NCBI GenBank assembly: GCA_937899905.1
Contig: CALCCF010000073.1
Span: 1-64,000, forward strand
Source: an uncultured Phycisphaeraceae bacterium
GTDB lineage: Bacteria > Planctomycetota > Phycisphaerae > Phycisphaerales > UBA1924
DNA length: 64,000 bases
Direction of reading: 5' to 3'
The position numbers and the translations under genes are program-made. The notes under the pieces are model-generated. The model had not been told where the DNA came from. It saw nothing but the letters and a program-made list of their open reading frames with translations, and searched no databases. Shown in pieces: positions 1 through 8,164 of the stretch; the stretch's first letter is position 1, and the number at the start of each line of letters is the position of its first letter.

Positions 1-219
1 GCCCTTGCCACCGCCGGCCTGAGCTGGCGGCGTCGATGCTTCCATGGCCGCATCGATCTGCTTCGATAGCTCGTCGCTCAGGGGCTGCGCCTGCGGCATA
101 GCGGCTTCCGCCGGCTTGGGCTCGGGTGAGGACGGAGCACTCGGCTCGGGCGCGGCCGTGGTGGCCTCGGGCTCGGGCGTGCTCTGCGGTGCGGGCGTGG
201 TGGTCTGCTCTTCGGCCAT
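1..219 (-). CDS. N-terminal fragment of an unidentified Ala/Pro/Glu-rich protein (runs off the window)
   Basis: An ATG at 219 opens a frame of 73 codons that leaves the window at base 1. The translation starts MAEEQTTTPAPQ, continues as a low-complexity run of Ala, Pro, Glu and Thr for about 40 residues, and then shows a short helical-looking stretch (LSDELSKQIDAAM) before the cut. The leader looks cytoplasmic and disordered. No family can be named from this fragment. It lies in the same direction as the upstream oxidoreductase and thioredoxin genes, 147 bases after the oxidoreductase stop, so co-transcription is possible but not shown. The codon usage is the same GC-rich style as its neighbours. 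Confidence 0.6.
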   Translation of the reverse strand, partial: MAEEQTTTPAPQSTPEPEATTAAPEPSAPSSPEPKPAEAAMPQAQPLSDELSKQIDAAMEASTPPAQAGGGKG

Positions 220-366
220 GGCTTTGGATTCCGGGCCCTGCGAGTCGCGTGTTCGATCGGGGCCCCACGAGGCGGGCTGGACGGATTGGTCGGCTCGGTT
301 TCCTCACGCACACGCGGCGCGAGGGGCCCCAAGTCTAGCGAGGATGAGCGTCCGTGCGCGAATCGA

Positions 367-1500
367 TCAGCGGCCGACGGGCGCATCCTGGCCCGGGCTC
401 TCGACGATGGCGGGCGATTCGGCCGCACCGGAAAGCGTCCCGCCCATGGTCGCGCGGATCGCGTCGACGATGCGCTGGGCCGTGCGGACATTGGCGAACC
501 CAGCCCCTGCGTCGATCGGTGGCGGCGTCCCGGTGCGTACCGCGTCGAGGAACGCACGGATCTCCATCACAATCGGCTCGCCGTCGTCGATCTCCAACTG
601 CTCAACGTTGACCAATTCGTCCCATTTCAGGTCTGTCAAGTCGGCGCCGCCACGAAGCTGAGAACGGATCTCACGCATCTGCAACTCGTTGGCCGTGCGG
701 CGGATGATCACGCCGGACTTCGTGCCATAGTCGAGCTTGATGTAGGCCTTCTCGCCGGTGATGCGTGTGACGCGCTCGGTCTTGAGCGCGAGGCGGCTGG
801 CGGTGATGTTCGCCACGCACGTGCCGTAGGGCTTGTGCCACGTCAGCCGTGCGTTGCAGATGTCCTCGTGCTCGGTCACGACGGCGACACCCGAGGCCTG
901 GATCTCGTCGGGTTCCTGTCCGCCCATGAGCATCAGCACAACGTCTAGGTCATGGATCATCATGTCCATGACCACGCCGATGTCGACGCTGCGGAACGTC
1001 ATCGGGCTGACGCGGTGCACCTCGATGAACCGCGGCGTGATCGACTCGTCGGCCGCCGTCGCCCGCTGCATCGCACGCATGATCGGGTTGAACCGCTCGA
1101 TGTGGCCAACCATCAGCACGACGCCCCGCTCCTCGGCTAGGTTGCGGATCGCGTCGGCGTCCTCGGCCGAGCCTGCCAGCGGCTTCTCGATCAGGCAATG
1201 CACGCCCGCGTTGATGCAACGCTCGGCCAGATCTCGGTGGGCCGTCGTCGGCGCCGCGATCGAGACCGCATCTACGCCGGCATCGATCAGCTCATCGAGC
1301 GTCGCGTACGCCTTGCCACCAAACTGCTCGGCCATATCGGCGGCACGCTCGACGTCGGCATCGACCACGCCGACGAGCTCGGTGTCCTCGAGCTGGCCGT
1401 ACACGCGAGCATGGTGTCGGCCCATGCGACCAACACCAACAGCCCCGCATCGCAGGCGGGCACCGTTGGACTGTCCGTTTTCGGGGGTCTTGTCGCTCAA
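367..1500 (-). CDS. Gfo/Idh/MocA family NAD(P)-dependent oxidoreductase
   Basis: This 377-residue protein has an N-terminal Rossmann fold with the nucleotide-binding signature GVGRMGRHH at about residues 22-30 and the family hallmark EKPLA near residue 110, whose lysine is catalytic in the family. The C-terminal half is the alpha/beta substrate domain (GHIERFNP followed by MTFRSVDIGVVMDMMIHDLD). Relatives act on sugars, inositols or bile pigments; the substrate cannot be told here. The best start is a TTG, 14 bases after the thioredoxin stop, because no ATG or GTG precedes the Rossmann motif in frame. The close spacing suggests an operon with the thioredoxin gene. Confidence 0.9.
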   Translation of the reverse strand: MSDKTPENGQSNGARLRCGAVGVGRMGRHHARVYGQLEDTELVGVVDADVERAADMAEQFGGKAYATLDELIDAGVDAVSIAAPTTAHRDLAERCINAGVHCLIEKPLAGSAEDADAIRNLAEERGVVLMVGHIERFNPIMRAMQRATAADESITPRFIEVHRVSPMTFRSVDIGVVMDMMIHDLDVVLMLMGGQEPDEIQASGVAVVTEHEDICNARLTWHKPYGTCVANITASRLALKTERVTRITGEKAYIKLDYGTKSGVIIRRTANELQMREIRSQLRGGADLTDLKWDELVNVEQLEIDDGEPIVMEIRAFLDAVRTGTPPPIDAGAGFANVRTAQRIVDAIRATMGGTLSGAAESPAIVESPGQDAPVGR

Positions 1501-1514
1501 CGGAGAGGTACTGC

Positions 1515-1853
1515 TTAGGCCGCGCCGACGGCGCCGTTCATGGCCGCTGCGAGCTCGTCGCGGTTCTTCAAGCCGATGAACTTTTCAACGGGCTCGCCAC
1601 CCTTGAACAGGATGATCGTTGGGATGGCGTGGATCCCAAACTTGACGGCCACGTCGCGGTTGGCGTCGGTGTCGAGCTTGCCGACTTTGACCTTGCCGGC
1701 GAACTCCTCGGCCAACTCATCAACGACCGGGGCCAGCATGCGGCACGGCATGCACCACTCGGCCCAGAAATCCACCAGCACGGGCTGGTCGCTGCTGAGC
1801 ACCTCGGCATCAAAGTTAGCGTCGGTAAACTCTTGCACGTGCTCGTTGGCCAT
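1515..1853 (-). CDS. trxA: thioredoxin
   Basis: A 112-residue single-domain thioredoxin, the usual length for the family. The redox centre is W-C-M-P-C at residues 33-37. The second residue between the cysteines is the usual proline, but methionine replaces the usual glycine. The cis-proline loop (GIHAIPT) and the FKGGEPVEKFIG strand are present. There is no signal peptide, so it should act in the cytoplasm as a disulfide reductant, for example for the Bcp-type peroxidase at 6040. The ATG start is clear. The oxidoreductase gene follows after 14 bases in the same direction. Confidence 0.96.
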   Translation of the reverse strand: MANEHVQEFTDANFDAEVLSSDQPVLVDFWAEWCMPCRMLAPVVDELAEEFAGKVKVGKLDTDANRDVAVKFGIHAIPTIILFKGGEPVEKFIGLKNRDELAAAMNGAVGAA

Positions 1854-1996
1854 TGCGGCGCTCCTTGGGAAGGTGGGGCCGGCGGTGCCGACTCCTCAGT
1901 CTGACTCGTGCCAGAATCGAACAACCGATCCTAGCGATCACCCGTTGCCCTTCCACCGATGGCGTCCGGGGCGATGGGGCTCCCTAGGTAAACGCT

Positions 1997-2845
1997 TCAG
2001 TCCGGCCGCCCATTCCACGCCGCGAGCACCGATAAAGCCTGCACATGCGCGGCCACGTCGTGAACCCGGTGCAGCATCGCGCCGGCCTGCGCCCCCAAGA
2101 CCGTCGCTGCGATCGAGCCGGCCAGGCGGTCCGAGGGCTCGCTCGAAGCGCCGATGGAAAGCCGGCCGACAAACCGCTTCCGGCTGGCACCGATGTACAC
2201 CGGCAGGCCTTCGGGCGAGAGGTCGGAGGCCGACCTCAGCAACTCAAGGTTCTGGCCCACGCTCTTGCCAAAGCCCAGGCCCGGATCAATGGACAGGCAC
2301 TCTCGACGCACACCCGCATCCAGTGCCAGCCGTACACGGTCGCGTAGGTACGATCGCACCGCAGCCACGACTCCGCCGTCGAACTGGGGCTCTGCGGCGT
2401 ACTCGTCGGCGTATCGATCCTCTGGAGGCGGTGCCGCTCGGTGCATGAGCACGAGCCCCGCGCCCGCATCGGCTGCGACACCCAGGAGCTGCGGATCCTC
2501 CGTGCCGCCCGATACGTCGTTGATCGCATCTGCTCCGGCCTCGATCGCCGCGATCGCAACACTCGCGCGTGTCGTATCGACGCTGATCGGGATGTTGGCC
2601 ACGCGATCGTCCGCATGCGAGCGGATCGCCTCGATGATCGGGACCACGCGCGCGATCTGGTCGAACGCCTCGACACGCTCGGCCCCGGGACGCGTGCTCT
2701 CGCCACCGATGTCGAGCATCGCCGCACCGGCGTGTACCGCAGCCTGGGCGCGCGCCGTCGCGATGTCGAAGTCGGCGAGTTGGCCACCATCAAAGAAGCT
2801 ATCCGGAGTGGCGTTGAGTATGGCAACGACGCGCGGCCGCTCCAA
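1997..2845 (-). CDS. folP: dihydropteroate synthase
   Basis: This enzyme of folate synthesis condenses p-aminobenzoate with hydroxymethyl-dihydropterin pyrophosphate in the cytoplasm. The 282-residue product carries the family motifs in order: ILNATPDSFFDGG near the N-terminus, DIGGESTRPGA at about 45-55, DPGLGFGKS at about 190, and GASRKRF at about 220. Length is typical. The start is a TTG just before ERPRVVAILN; no ATG or GTG is available in frame close upstream. It lies 56 bases after the stop of the exported DUF3352-like gene and 143 bases before trxA, all in one direction, but no functional link to either is evident. Confidence 0.95.
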   Translation of the reverse strand: MERPRVVAILNATPDSFFDGGQLADFDIATARAQAAVHAGAAMLDIGGESTRPGAERVEAFDQIARVVPIIEAIRSHADDRVANIPISVDTTRASVAIAAIEAGADAINDVSGGTEDPQLLGVAADAGAGLVLMHRAAPPPEDRYADEYAAEPQFDGGVVAAVRSYLRDRVRLALDAGVRRECLSIDPGLGFGKSVGQNLELLRSASDLSPEGLPVYIGASRKRFVGRLSIGASSEPSDRLAGSIAATVLGAQAGAMLHRVHDVAAHVQALSVLAAWNGRPD

Positions 2846-2901
2846 AGCGACCGCGCGTCCATGGGCGAGTGCCCAAGCTTGTTTCGGGGGCGTGCGCGTG
2901 C

Positions 2902-4632
2902 TCAGAACGCCGGCCCGCCCTCGTCCTCATCCTCGAAGTCCATGCCCGGGCCGCCCATGCCGCCCATCGCGCCGAACATCGTGCCGAGTTCCATGCCCTG
3001 CGCGATAACCGCCGGAGAGATGTGCAGCGCGATCTCGGCGGTGTTGCCACCGCTGGCGGCGACGATGCCGATCGGCGGCATCGGCGGGATCTCGCCGAGG
3101 AAAGCCGCGCCCACACCCAGCAGGCGATCGACGCCGATGTACATCTCGAACGCGCGGTTGTCCGGGAGCTTGCCGGAGATGGCCGAGAGTTCGGCGTTCG
3201 TGCCCAGCCCGCCGCCGTTGTTGGCCGACTCGAGCGCCTGCGTCAGCATCTGGCTGTTGCGCGACATGGTCATGACCACGCCGTTGTCGCTCGAGGCGAG
3301 GTACCCGCCCAGGCCGTTGCTGCCCATGACCATGGTCATGGCCATCTGGGCCTGCATGGCCTGCTCGTTGGCCTCGCCGGCGATGTTGGTCGTGACGCCC
3401 CACTCATCGACGGTCACGCCCTCGATGGTCCGTGCCTCTGGGCGATACGTCGTCGACGTGGTGAACGACATGCCCTCTTGCTCGGTGACCTGGCCGTCGG
3501 CGGCCTTGAGCCCCTGGGCCATGCCCTGCTTGAAGGCGGCCGGGTCATCGGAGCGGTAGTACGCCGCACTGCGCACGAACGCGCCCGCGCCGATGGTCAT
3601 CTCCTGCATCGATGGTGCGCCCATGACGAACGAGCCGCCCGAGGAACTCGTCAGCAACGCCATCATGGCCTGCGTCTGCGCGTCCTGGCCCTCAGGCAGG
3701 CTCGCCTGGATCATGCCCAGGATGCTCTGCACGCCGGGCGACGACGAGTCGTACGCCGCCGCGATGCCAAACGGCATGTCCGGCACACGGTCCAGCAAAC
3801 CCTCGGTGCTCGACTGGCCCGCGAACAGGCCCGAGAGCATCGAGCCCTCCTTGAACTTGCTGAGCAGGCGAGCGGTCACGCCATCGCCAGCAAAGTCGAG
3901 CGTGATCACTCCGGTCTGCGCGTCGTTGAGGAACGACGTCACGAGCGGATCGACACCAGCGAAGCCCTGCGCGGCCTCGGGGCCGCCGAACATCATCGCC
4001 ATGCCCTTCATGCCCTCGTAGGCCTCCTTCCAATCGCCCGCGAGCGCGGCGATGGAGCCAATGACGAACACGTCGGCACTCTCGGAGGCATCCAGCGAGC
4101 GCGAACCCATCGAGGCAACGTGGGTGTCGAGGTTGCCGCCGGCGGGCTGCCAACCCTCGAGCACGTTGTCGGCGTCGCTCATCGCGGCGTATCCATTGCC
4201 CACGCTCTTGACGAACGCGTCCTGGCCGCCGAACTCGATCTCCTCAACGCCAGCGCCGACTCCGCCACGCGACGTCACGAAGGCCTCGTAGTCGGTCACG
4301 GGGATCAGCATGATGCTCTCGCCCGGGCCATCGCCGAGCAAGAAGAACGCCGCCGAGGCGTCGCCACGAACGGCCTCACCCTCGACCTCCGAGAGGATCA
4401 ACTCCAGGTCACCACCGAGGGTCGGGATCGTGCTGGCCTCCATGAAAGCCAGCACGTCGGCCTTGGCCGCGCCGAGGTTGTTGATCGCCACGACGCCAGC
4501 GGCGTTTTCGGGCACGAGGTCGAGCACATCCGGGCCGGCCATTGCCGGGGCCGAGATCGCCAGCCCGCACGCGGCCACCATGCATCCGAGCCGGCCGACC
4601 AGGCCATCGGTAGAGCGAGTCGTTGAGAGCAT
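2902..4632 (-). CDS. large exported protein, DUF3352-like
   Basis: A 576-residue protein starting with a signal peptide (hydrophobic stretch MVAACGLAISAPAMAG ending at about residue 33). The mature part begins PDVLDLVPENAAGVVAI, which is the style of the DUF3352 family, where a variable secreted domain is introduced by a conserved statement of the protein's low-value range. That assignment is from memory of the family and is moderate. Otherwise it is a mixed alpha/beta protein with no catalytic motif I recognise; the C-terminus is Gly/Met-rich and then acidic (DFEDEDEGG). The start at 4632 was chosen because AGGAGG lies six bases upstream and the signal peptide begins there; an upstream ATG lacks both. 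Confidence 0.75.
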   Translation of the reverse strand: MLSTTRSTDGLVGRLGCMVAACGLAISAPAMAGPDVLDLVPENAAGVVAINNLGAAKADVLAFMEASTIPTLGGDLELILSEVEGEAVRGDASAAFFLLGDGPGESIMLIPVTDYEAFVTSRGGVGAGVEEIEFGGQDAFVKSVGNGYAAMSDADNVLEGWQPAGGNLDTHVASMGSRSLDASESADVFVIGSIAALAGDWKEAYEGMKGMAMMFGGPEAAQGFAGVDPLVTSFLNDAQTGVITLDFAGDGVTARLLSKFKEGSMLSGLFAGQSSTEGLLDRVPDMPFGIAAAYDSSSPGVQSILGMIQASLPEGQDAQTQAMMALLTSSSGGSFVMGAPSMQEMTIGAGAFVRSAAYYRSDDPAAFKQGMAQGLKAADGQVTEQEGMSFTTSTTYRPEARTIEGVTVDEWGVTTNIAGEANEQAMQAQMAMTMVMGSNGLGGYLASSDNGVVMTMSRNSQMLTQALESANNGGGLGTNAELSAISGKLPDNRAFEMYIGVDRLLGVGAAFLGEIPPMPPIGIVAASGGNTAEIALHISPAVIAQGMELGTMFGAMGGMGGPGMDFEDEDEGGPAF

Positions 4633-4805
4633 TGGATTCCTCCTGGCCGGCGGAGTGCGGGCCGTGGTTGTCATGTGTCCGTGCGCGAGGCGAGCCCCGG
4701 CGGTCCGTTCCAAAGTCTATCGGAACTCTTGCCTCGGCCTTCCAGGGGCTGCGGGAGCCCACCGACGCCTTTTTGTTATCGGATGTAGCGAGAGCCGCAC
4801 AGAGG

Positions 4806-5351
4806 CTATCCAGCCCCGCCCAGGATCTTCCGGATCGCCTCGTGGCTCTCCTGGGCAGACTCCATCGTGGTCCGCCTCGCCTGCTTCATAAAGGCTCGCC
4901 ACGCGAAGGGGATCGGGATGATCGTGAGCGGGTAGTACCACCACATGATCGAGCCCCAGCCCCACGAGCCTGGGATCATCAATTCCAGGAAGTACCGGCC
5001 CGGCTCGACGGTGGCCACCATCGCGGCCACGAAGAGGATGGGCATCTTCTTTCGCCACCGCAGGCCGAAGCTCAGGCGGATCCCATCCCCGTCGGGCTCG
5101 GCCCAGGCCACCAGGTCGCGATCGAACGGCTGGCCCAGGGCGCTGGCACGGAACAGGGCGTTCTCGGGCCCACCATTAGAGAATTCCGGCAGCTTGCCCC
5201 GCCTGGCCGCCTGGCCCAGCGTCTTGAGGGTGGTGGCCTGATCAAACGGAACCCGAATATCGACTAGCTCGCCGTCAGCGTTGCCCGGAACGGTGCCGGC
5301 CGACGCGTCGGCCTGTGACGGCTGGTTGGGTTGATCATCCCCTTCGCTCAT
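4806..5351 (-). CDS. small membrane protein of unknown function
   Basis: A 181-residue protein that I do not recognise. The first 35 residues are polar and probably disordered (many Gln, Ser, Asp). A central soluble part of about 70 residues (DIRVPFDQATTLKTLGQAAR onwards) is followed by two hydrophobic segments at about residues 100-118 and 128-148, the second rich in Trp/Tyr (MWWYYPLTIIPIPF), and a short basic-to-acidic C-terminal tail. The ATG at 5351 is preferred over an upstream in-frame ATG because it lies beside the divergent gene start at 5415. The two genes are divergent and separated by only 63 bases, so they must share a promoter region. Confidence 0.6.
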   Translation of the reverse strand: MSEGDDQPNQPSQADASAGTVPGNADGELVDIRVPFDQATTLKTLGQAARRGKLPEFSNGGPENALFRASALGQPFDRDLVAWAEPDGDGIRLSFGLRWRKKMPILFVAAMVATVEPGRYFLELMIPGSWGWGSIMWWYYPLTIIPIPFAWRAFMKQARRTTMESAQESHEAIRKILGGAG

Positions 5352-5414
5352 CGCACCCAGTGTATCGGCCGGCCGGGCCGCCTTCGGCACGGCATATGCA
5401 CCCTCGCTCTAGCG

Positions 5415-5975
5415 ATGTCGGATCCAGCCGGAACAAGCCCAACGTTGCGTCTCGTCGGCGCTTCCAGTGGCCGAGGGTCAACGGTGTTGCCCCAACGCAA
5501 CGTCGCCCGCATGGCCGCCGCGTTGGCGTCCGCGCCGTCAGCCGGGGCTTCGACGGGCGGTCCCAGCGAAGCCGCCAAGCGTGCCGCGCTCGAACTCGAG
5601 GTGGCCCAGGCGAATCGGCAGGCCGCCAGCATCGACGCCCTTGACGCCCGCTGGGTGTTCGCGTGCCGGGTGGCCACGAGCATCGAGGGCGGCCGGGCGG
5701 CCATCCTCCGACCCGAAGCCCGAGACCGACTCCTGGCGCAGGCAAGCCGGCTCGGCTTGCGGCAATTCGACGCCAACCTGATCATCGCCATCGTGCAGGA
5801 CTCTGCCCGGTGCGGACACGAGCCCCTCGGCTTGCCCACCGCCGAGCGCGTGCCGCTCATCCGCCCGGCCCACCAAGCCCGGCCCGCGTCCCTACCCATT
5901 CCGGCCCGCGTTGCGATCGCGGCCGTGGTGGGGATCGTCCTCGCGGCGGTCATGGTCCAGTGGGTGGTTTCCTGA
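5415..5975 (+). CDS. hypothetical protein with a C-terminal membrane anchor
   Basis: A 186-residue protein with no recognised domain. It starts MSDPAGTSPTLRLVG, has an Ala/Gln-rich probable helix at about residues 50-75, a compact alpha-helical region of about 60 residues containing LDARWVFACRVATSIEGG, and a single hydrophobic segment at the extreme C-terminus (VAIAAVVGIVLAAVMVQWVV), the layout of a tail-anchored protein facing the cytoplasm. It is divergent from the membrane protein gene at 5351 and is followed 64 bases later by the peroxiredoxin gene in the same direction. The start was set at the ATG that falls outside the divergent neighbour. Confidence 0.6.
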   Translation: MSDPAGTSPTLRLVGASSGRGSTVLPQRNVARMAAALASAPSAGASTGGPSEAAKRAALELEVAQANRQAASIDALDARWVFACRVATSIEGGRAAILRPEARDRLLAQASRLGLRQFDANLIIAIVQDSARCGHEPLGLPTAERVPLIRPAHQARPASLPIPARVAIAAVVGIVLAAVMVQWVVS

Positions 5976-6039
5976 GGGCAATCCTCACGCCGCGCGGCTC
6001 TCGTAATCTCCGGCCGGACCCCGGCAGAGGAGACACGCC

Positions 6040-6549
6040 ATGCCCGCCACCGCGAACGAACCGATCAAGGCCGGCCGCAAGGCCCCGGCGTTCAAGCTGA
6101 AGGACCAGGACGGCAACACGCACGCGCTGTCCGACTACGCCGGCCGGCCCGTCGTGCTGTTCTTCTACCCCAAGGACAATACCAGCGGCTGCACCAAGGA
6201 AGCCTGCGACTTCCGCGATCAGCTACCCGCTTTCGAGAAGCTCGACGCGGCCGTCCTGGGCATGAGCATCCTCGACGTCAAGAGCAAGGCCAAGTTCGCG
6301 ACCAAGCACGACCTGAACTTCCCGATCCTCGCCGATGACCGCGAGGGCGACGACGGCAAGCCCGACCCCGCGATCGCCCAGAAGTACGGCGTGTGGGTCG
6401 AGAAGAGCATGTACGGCAAGACCTACATGGGCATCGAACGCACCACGTTCCTGATCGATGCGCAGGGCAAGGTCGCCCAGGTGTGGAGCAAGGTCAAGGT
6501 GCCCGGCCACGTTGACGAGGTTGCCGAAGCATTGCGCGAGCTGTCCTGA
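6040..6549 (+). CDS. bcp: thioredoxin-dependent thiol peroxidase (Bcp/PrxQ type)
   Basis: A 169-residue peroxiredoxin that reduces hydrogen and organic peroxides in the cytoplasm. The peroxidatic cysteine is Cys51 in TSGCTKEACDFRD and a resolving cysteine lies five residues on at Cys56, the classic atypical 2-Cys PrxQ arrangement. The FFYPKDNT motif before it and the GIERTTFLID strand near the C-terminus are family typical. It is regenerated by thioredoxin in relatives, and a thioredoxin gene lies 4 kb away. The start ATG is preceded by GAGGAG at a good distance. It converges on the PEP-CTERM gene with only four bases between the two stops. Confidence 0.95.
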   Translation: MPATANEPIKAGRKAPAFKLKDQDGNTHALSDYAGRPVVLFFYPKDNTSGCTKEACDFRDQLPAFEKLDAAVLGMSILDVKSKAKFATKHDLNFPILADDREGDDGKPDPAIAQKYGVWVEKSMYGKTYMGIERTTFLIDAQGKVAQVWSKVKVPGHVDEVAEALRELS

Positions 6550-6553
6550 TCGC

Positions 6554-8077
6554 TCAGCGTCGACGCCGCATCGTGGCCAAACCACCCAACCCCATCACCG
6601 CGAGTGCGCCGGGCGAGGGGATCTGCGTTACGACAACCAGCACGCCATTGGGGTTCAAGAAAACGTCGACCGAGCCCGCGGCGCCCAAGCCATTGACATC
6701 GATATCGGTGAACACGCCGTCGATCCCATCGGCAAGGATGATCTGGAACTGATCGCCGGTCTGAATCGGCGGCTCGCCGCTGAAGGGCGCGAAATCCAGT
6801 TGCAGGGACCCGTTGAAGAGCGCGATCCCACGGACCTCGAGCACATCGTGCGTCAAGCCGGCCGTGCGGCCCTCGATCTCGATGAGCAGGGTTCCGCTGC
6901 CGGTCTGCTCAAACACGTGGTTCGCGCCCGAGGCGCTCTCGGTGACGAGGATGCCCGGCGAGCTGCCCGGGCTGACGACGCCATTGTTCATGAACGTCTG
7001 GGCGACAATCGTGCCGACGCCCTGCGCGAGCCCCTCGTTCACGACGCCCACGCCGCCGGTAACGATCCGGCCACCGCCGTCGACAGTCAGTGCGCCGCTG
7101 CTGGTATTCACGACACTCCCGACCGTCGAGATGATCGAGCCCGGGCCCAGCGCCGCGAGGTCGCCCTCGTTGTTGAACGCACCGGCCCCAGAGAACGGGA
7201 CACTCGCGCCGCCCGCGGCGAGCACGAGACCCTCATTGAGGTCCACGCCCGACAGCTGCGAGAAGCTGGCATCCGGGCCGTTGAAGAACACGTCGGCCTG
7301 ATTCGTGCTGAGGGTGGTGCCCGAGAAGTCCAGCACCGCGCCCGCCTCGATCTCGTATGTTGCCGGCCCAAGCACGCCGAGCGCGGGCAGCACGGGGTCG
7401 GTCACCTCGAGGGCGCCCTGCTGGACGACGACGGTGCCGTTGTTCTCGAAGGCGATGTCCTCGATGAGCGTCAGGCCGGGGCTGTCCTTCGTGAAAATGC
7501 CGTTGTTGATGAGGCGAGCGGTGGAATCGCCGACGAAGTCGCCGGAGTTCTCGATGGTGAAGGTTGTCCCAGAGGAGAACTCGATGATCGATGACCCGGT
7601 GAGGGACACATCGCCCGTCCCAGTTTTCCGAGCGATTGAGCCCACGTGGCAGAGCGGGGTGTCATCGATCTCGGCGATGAGGTCGCCCGTGAATAGCAGC
7701 GTGCCCTCGCTCATCAATTCCGCGACCGCTCTGGCCGTTCCATCGCCGAACTCGAGCTCGGAGCGGACCACGATGGTGCCCGATCCGCCGCCGTCGATGG
7801 TGGCATCGCTGCTGGTGAACACCAGGGAGTCCAGGTCGATGGCTTGGCTTACCGAGATGGTGTACAACCCACCGGAATCGAAGTCGATGATCGCGCGATA
7901 GCGGTCCGGTCCTCGAGCGGAGGGGAACTCGGGTGTGCTCCACCTCGCGGCATCTTCCCAGATGCCCGAGGTGTCATCGATCCAAGTGGAGTCGATGACC
8001 TGGCCGTAGCAGGTTTGCGAAATCAAGGCGACCACGCCTGTCGCGCAGGTTGCGCGAACGAACCCCGAGTAGGTCAT
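6554..8077 (-). CDS. PEP-CTERM-type exported beta-repeat protein
   Basis: A 507-residue surface protein. It opens with a signal peptide (about residues 1-26, ending CYGQ) and continues with a Gly/Asn/Val-rich repetitive region typical of beta-solenoid adhesins, starting with an SGIWEDAARWS-like segment. The last 22 residues form the sorting signal: IPSPGALAVMGLGG followed by a short hydrophobic run and TMRRRR. The tripeptide is PSP rather than PEP, within known variation for planctomycetes. Proteins of this class are thought to be handled by an exosortase, not found in the window. The ATG has AGGAG upstream. It converges on the bcp gene. Function beyond surface display is unknown. Confidence 0.85.
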   Translation of the reverse strand: MTYSGFVRATCATGVVALISQTCYGQVIDSTWIDDTSGIWEDAARWSTPEFPSARGPDRYRAIIDFDSGGLYTISVSQAIDLDSLVFTSSDATIDGGGSGTIVVRSELEFGDGTARAVAELMSEGTLLFTGDLIAEIDDTPLCHVGSIARKTGTGDVSLTGSSIIEFSSGTTFTIENSGDFVGDSTARLINNGIFTKDSPGLTLIEDIAFENNGTVVVQQGALEVTDPVLPALGVLGPATYEIEAGAVLDFSGTTLSTNQADVFFNGPDASFSQLSGVDLNEGLVLAAGGASVPFSGAGAFNNEGDLAALGPGSIISTVGSVVNTSSGALTVDGGGRIVTGGVGVVNEGLAQGVGTIVAQTFMNNGVVSPGSSPGILVTESASGANHVFEQTGSGTLLIEIEGRTAGLTHDVLEVRGIALFNGSLQLDFAPFSGEPPIQTGDQFQIILADGIDGVFTDIDVNGLGAAGSVDVFLNPNGVLVVVTQIPSPGALAVMGLGGLATMRRRR

Positions 8078-8164
8078 CTTCTCTCCTCTCGCCGCCTTCG
8101 CGGCGCGTCTCTATCTACCCACGGTACCAGAGAACGCCCGGCGGCTCAAGGCAAAATGGCTGCC

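Noticed and set aside
2869-4626. A 585-codon plus-strand frame opposite the exported DUF3352-like gene
   Set aside because: It is rich in Arg, Ala and His without domains, while the minus-strand gene has a ribosome-binding site and a signal peptide at its start.
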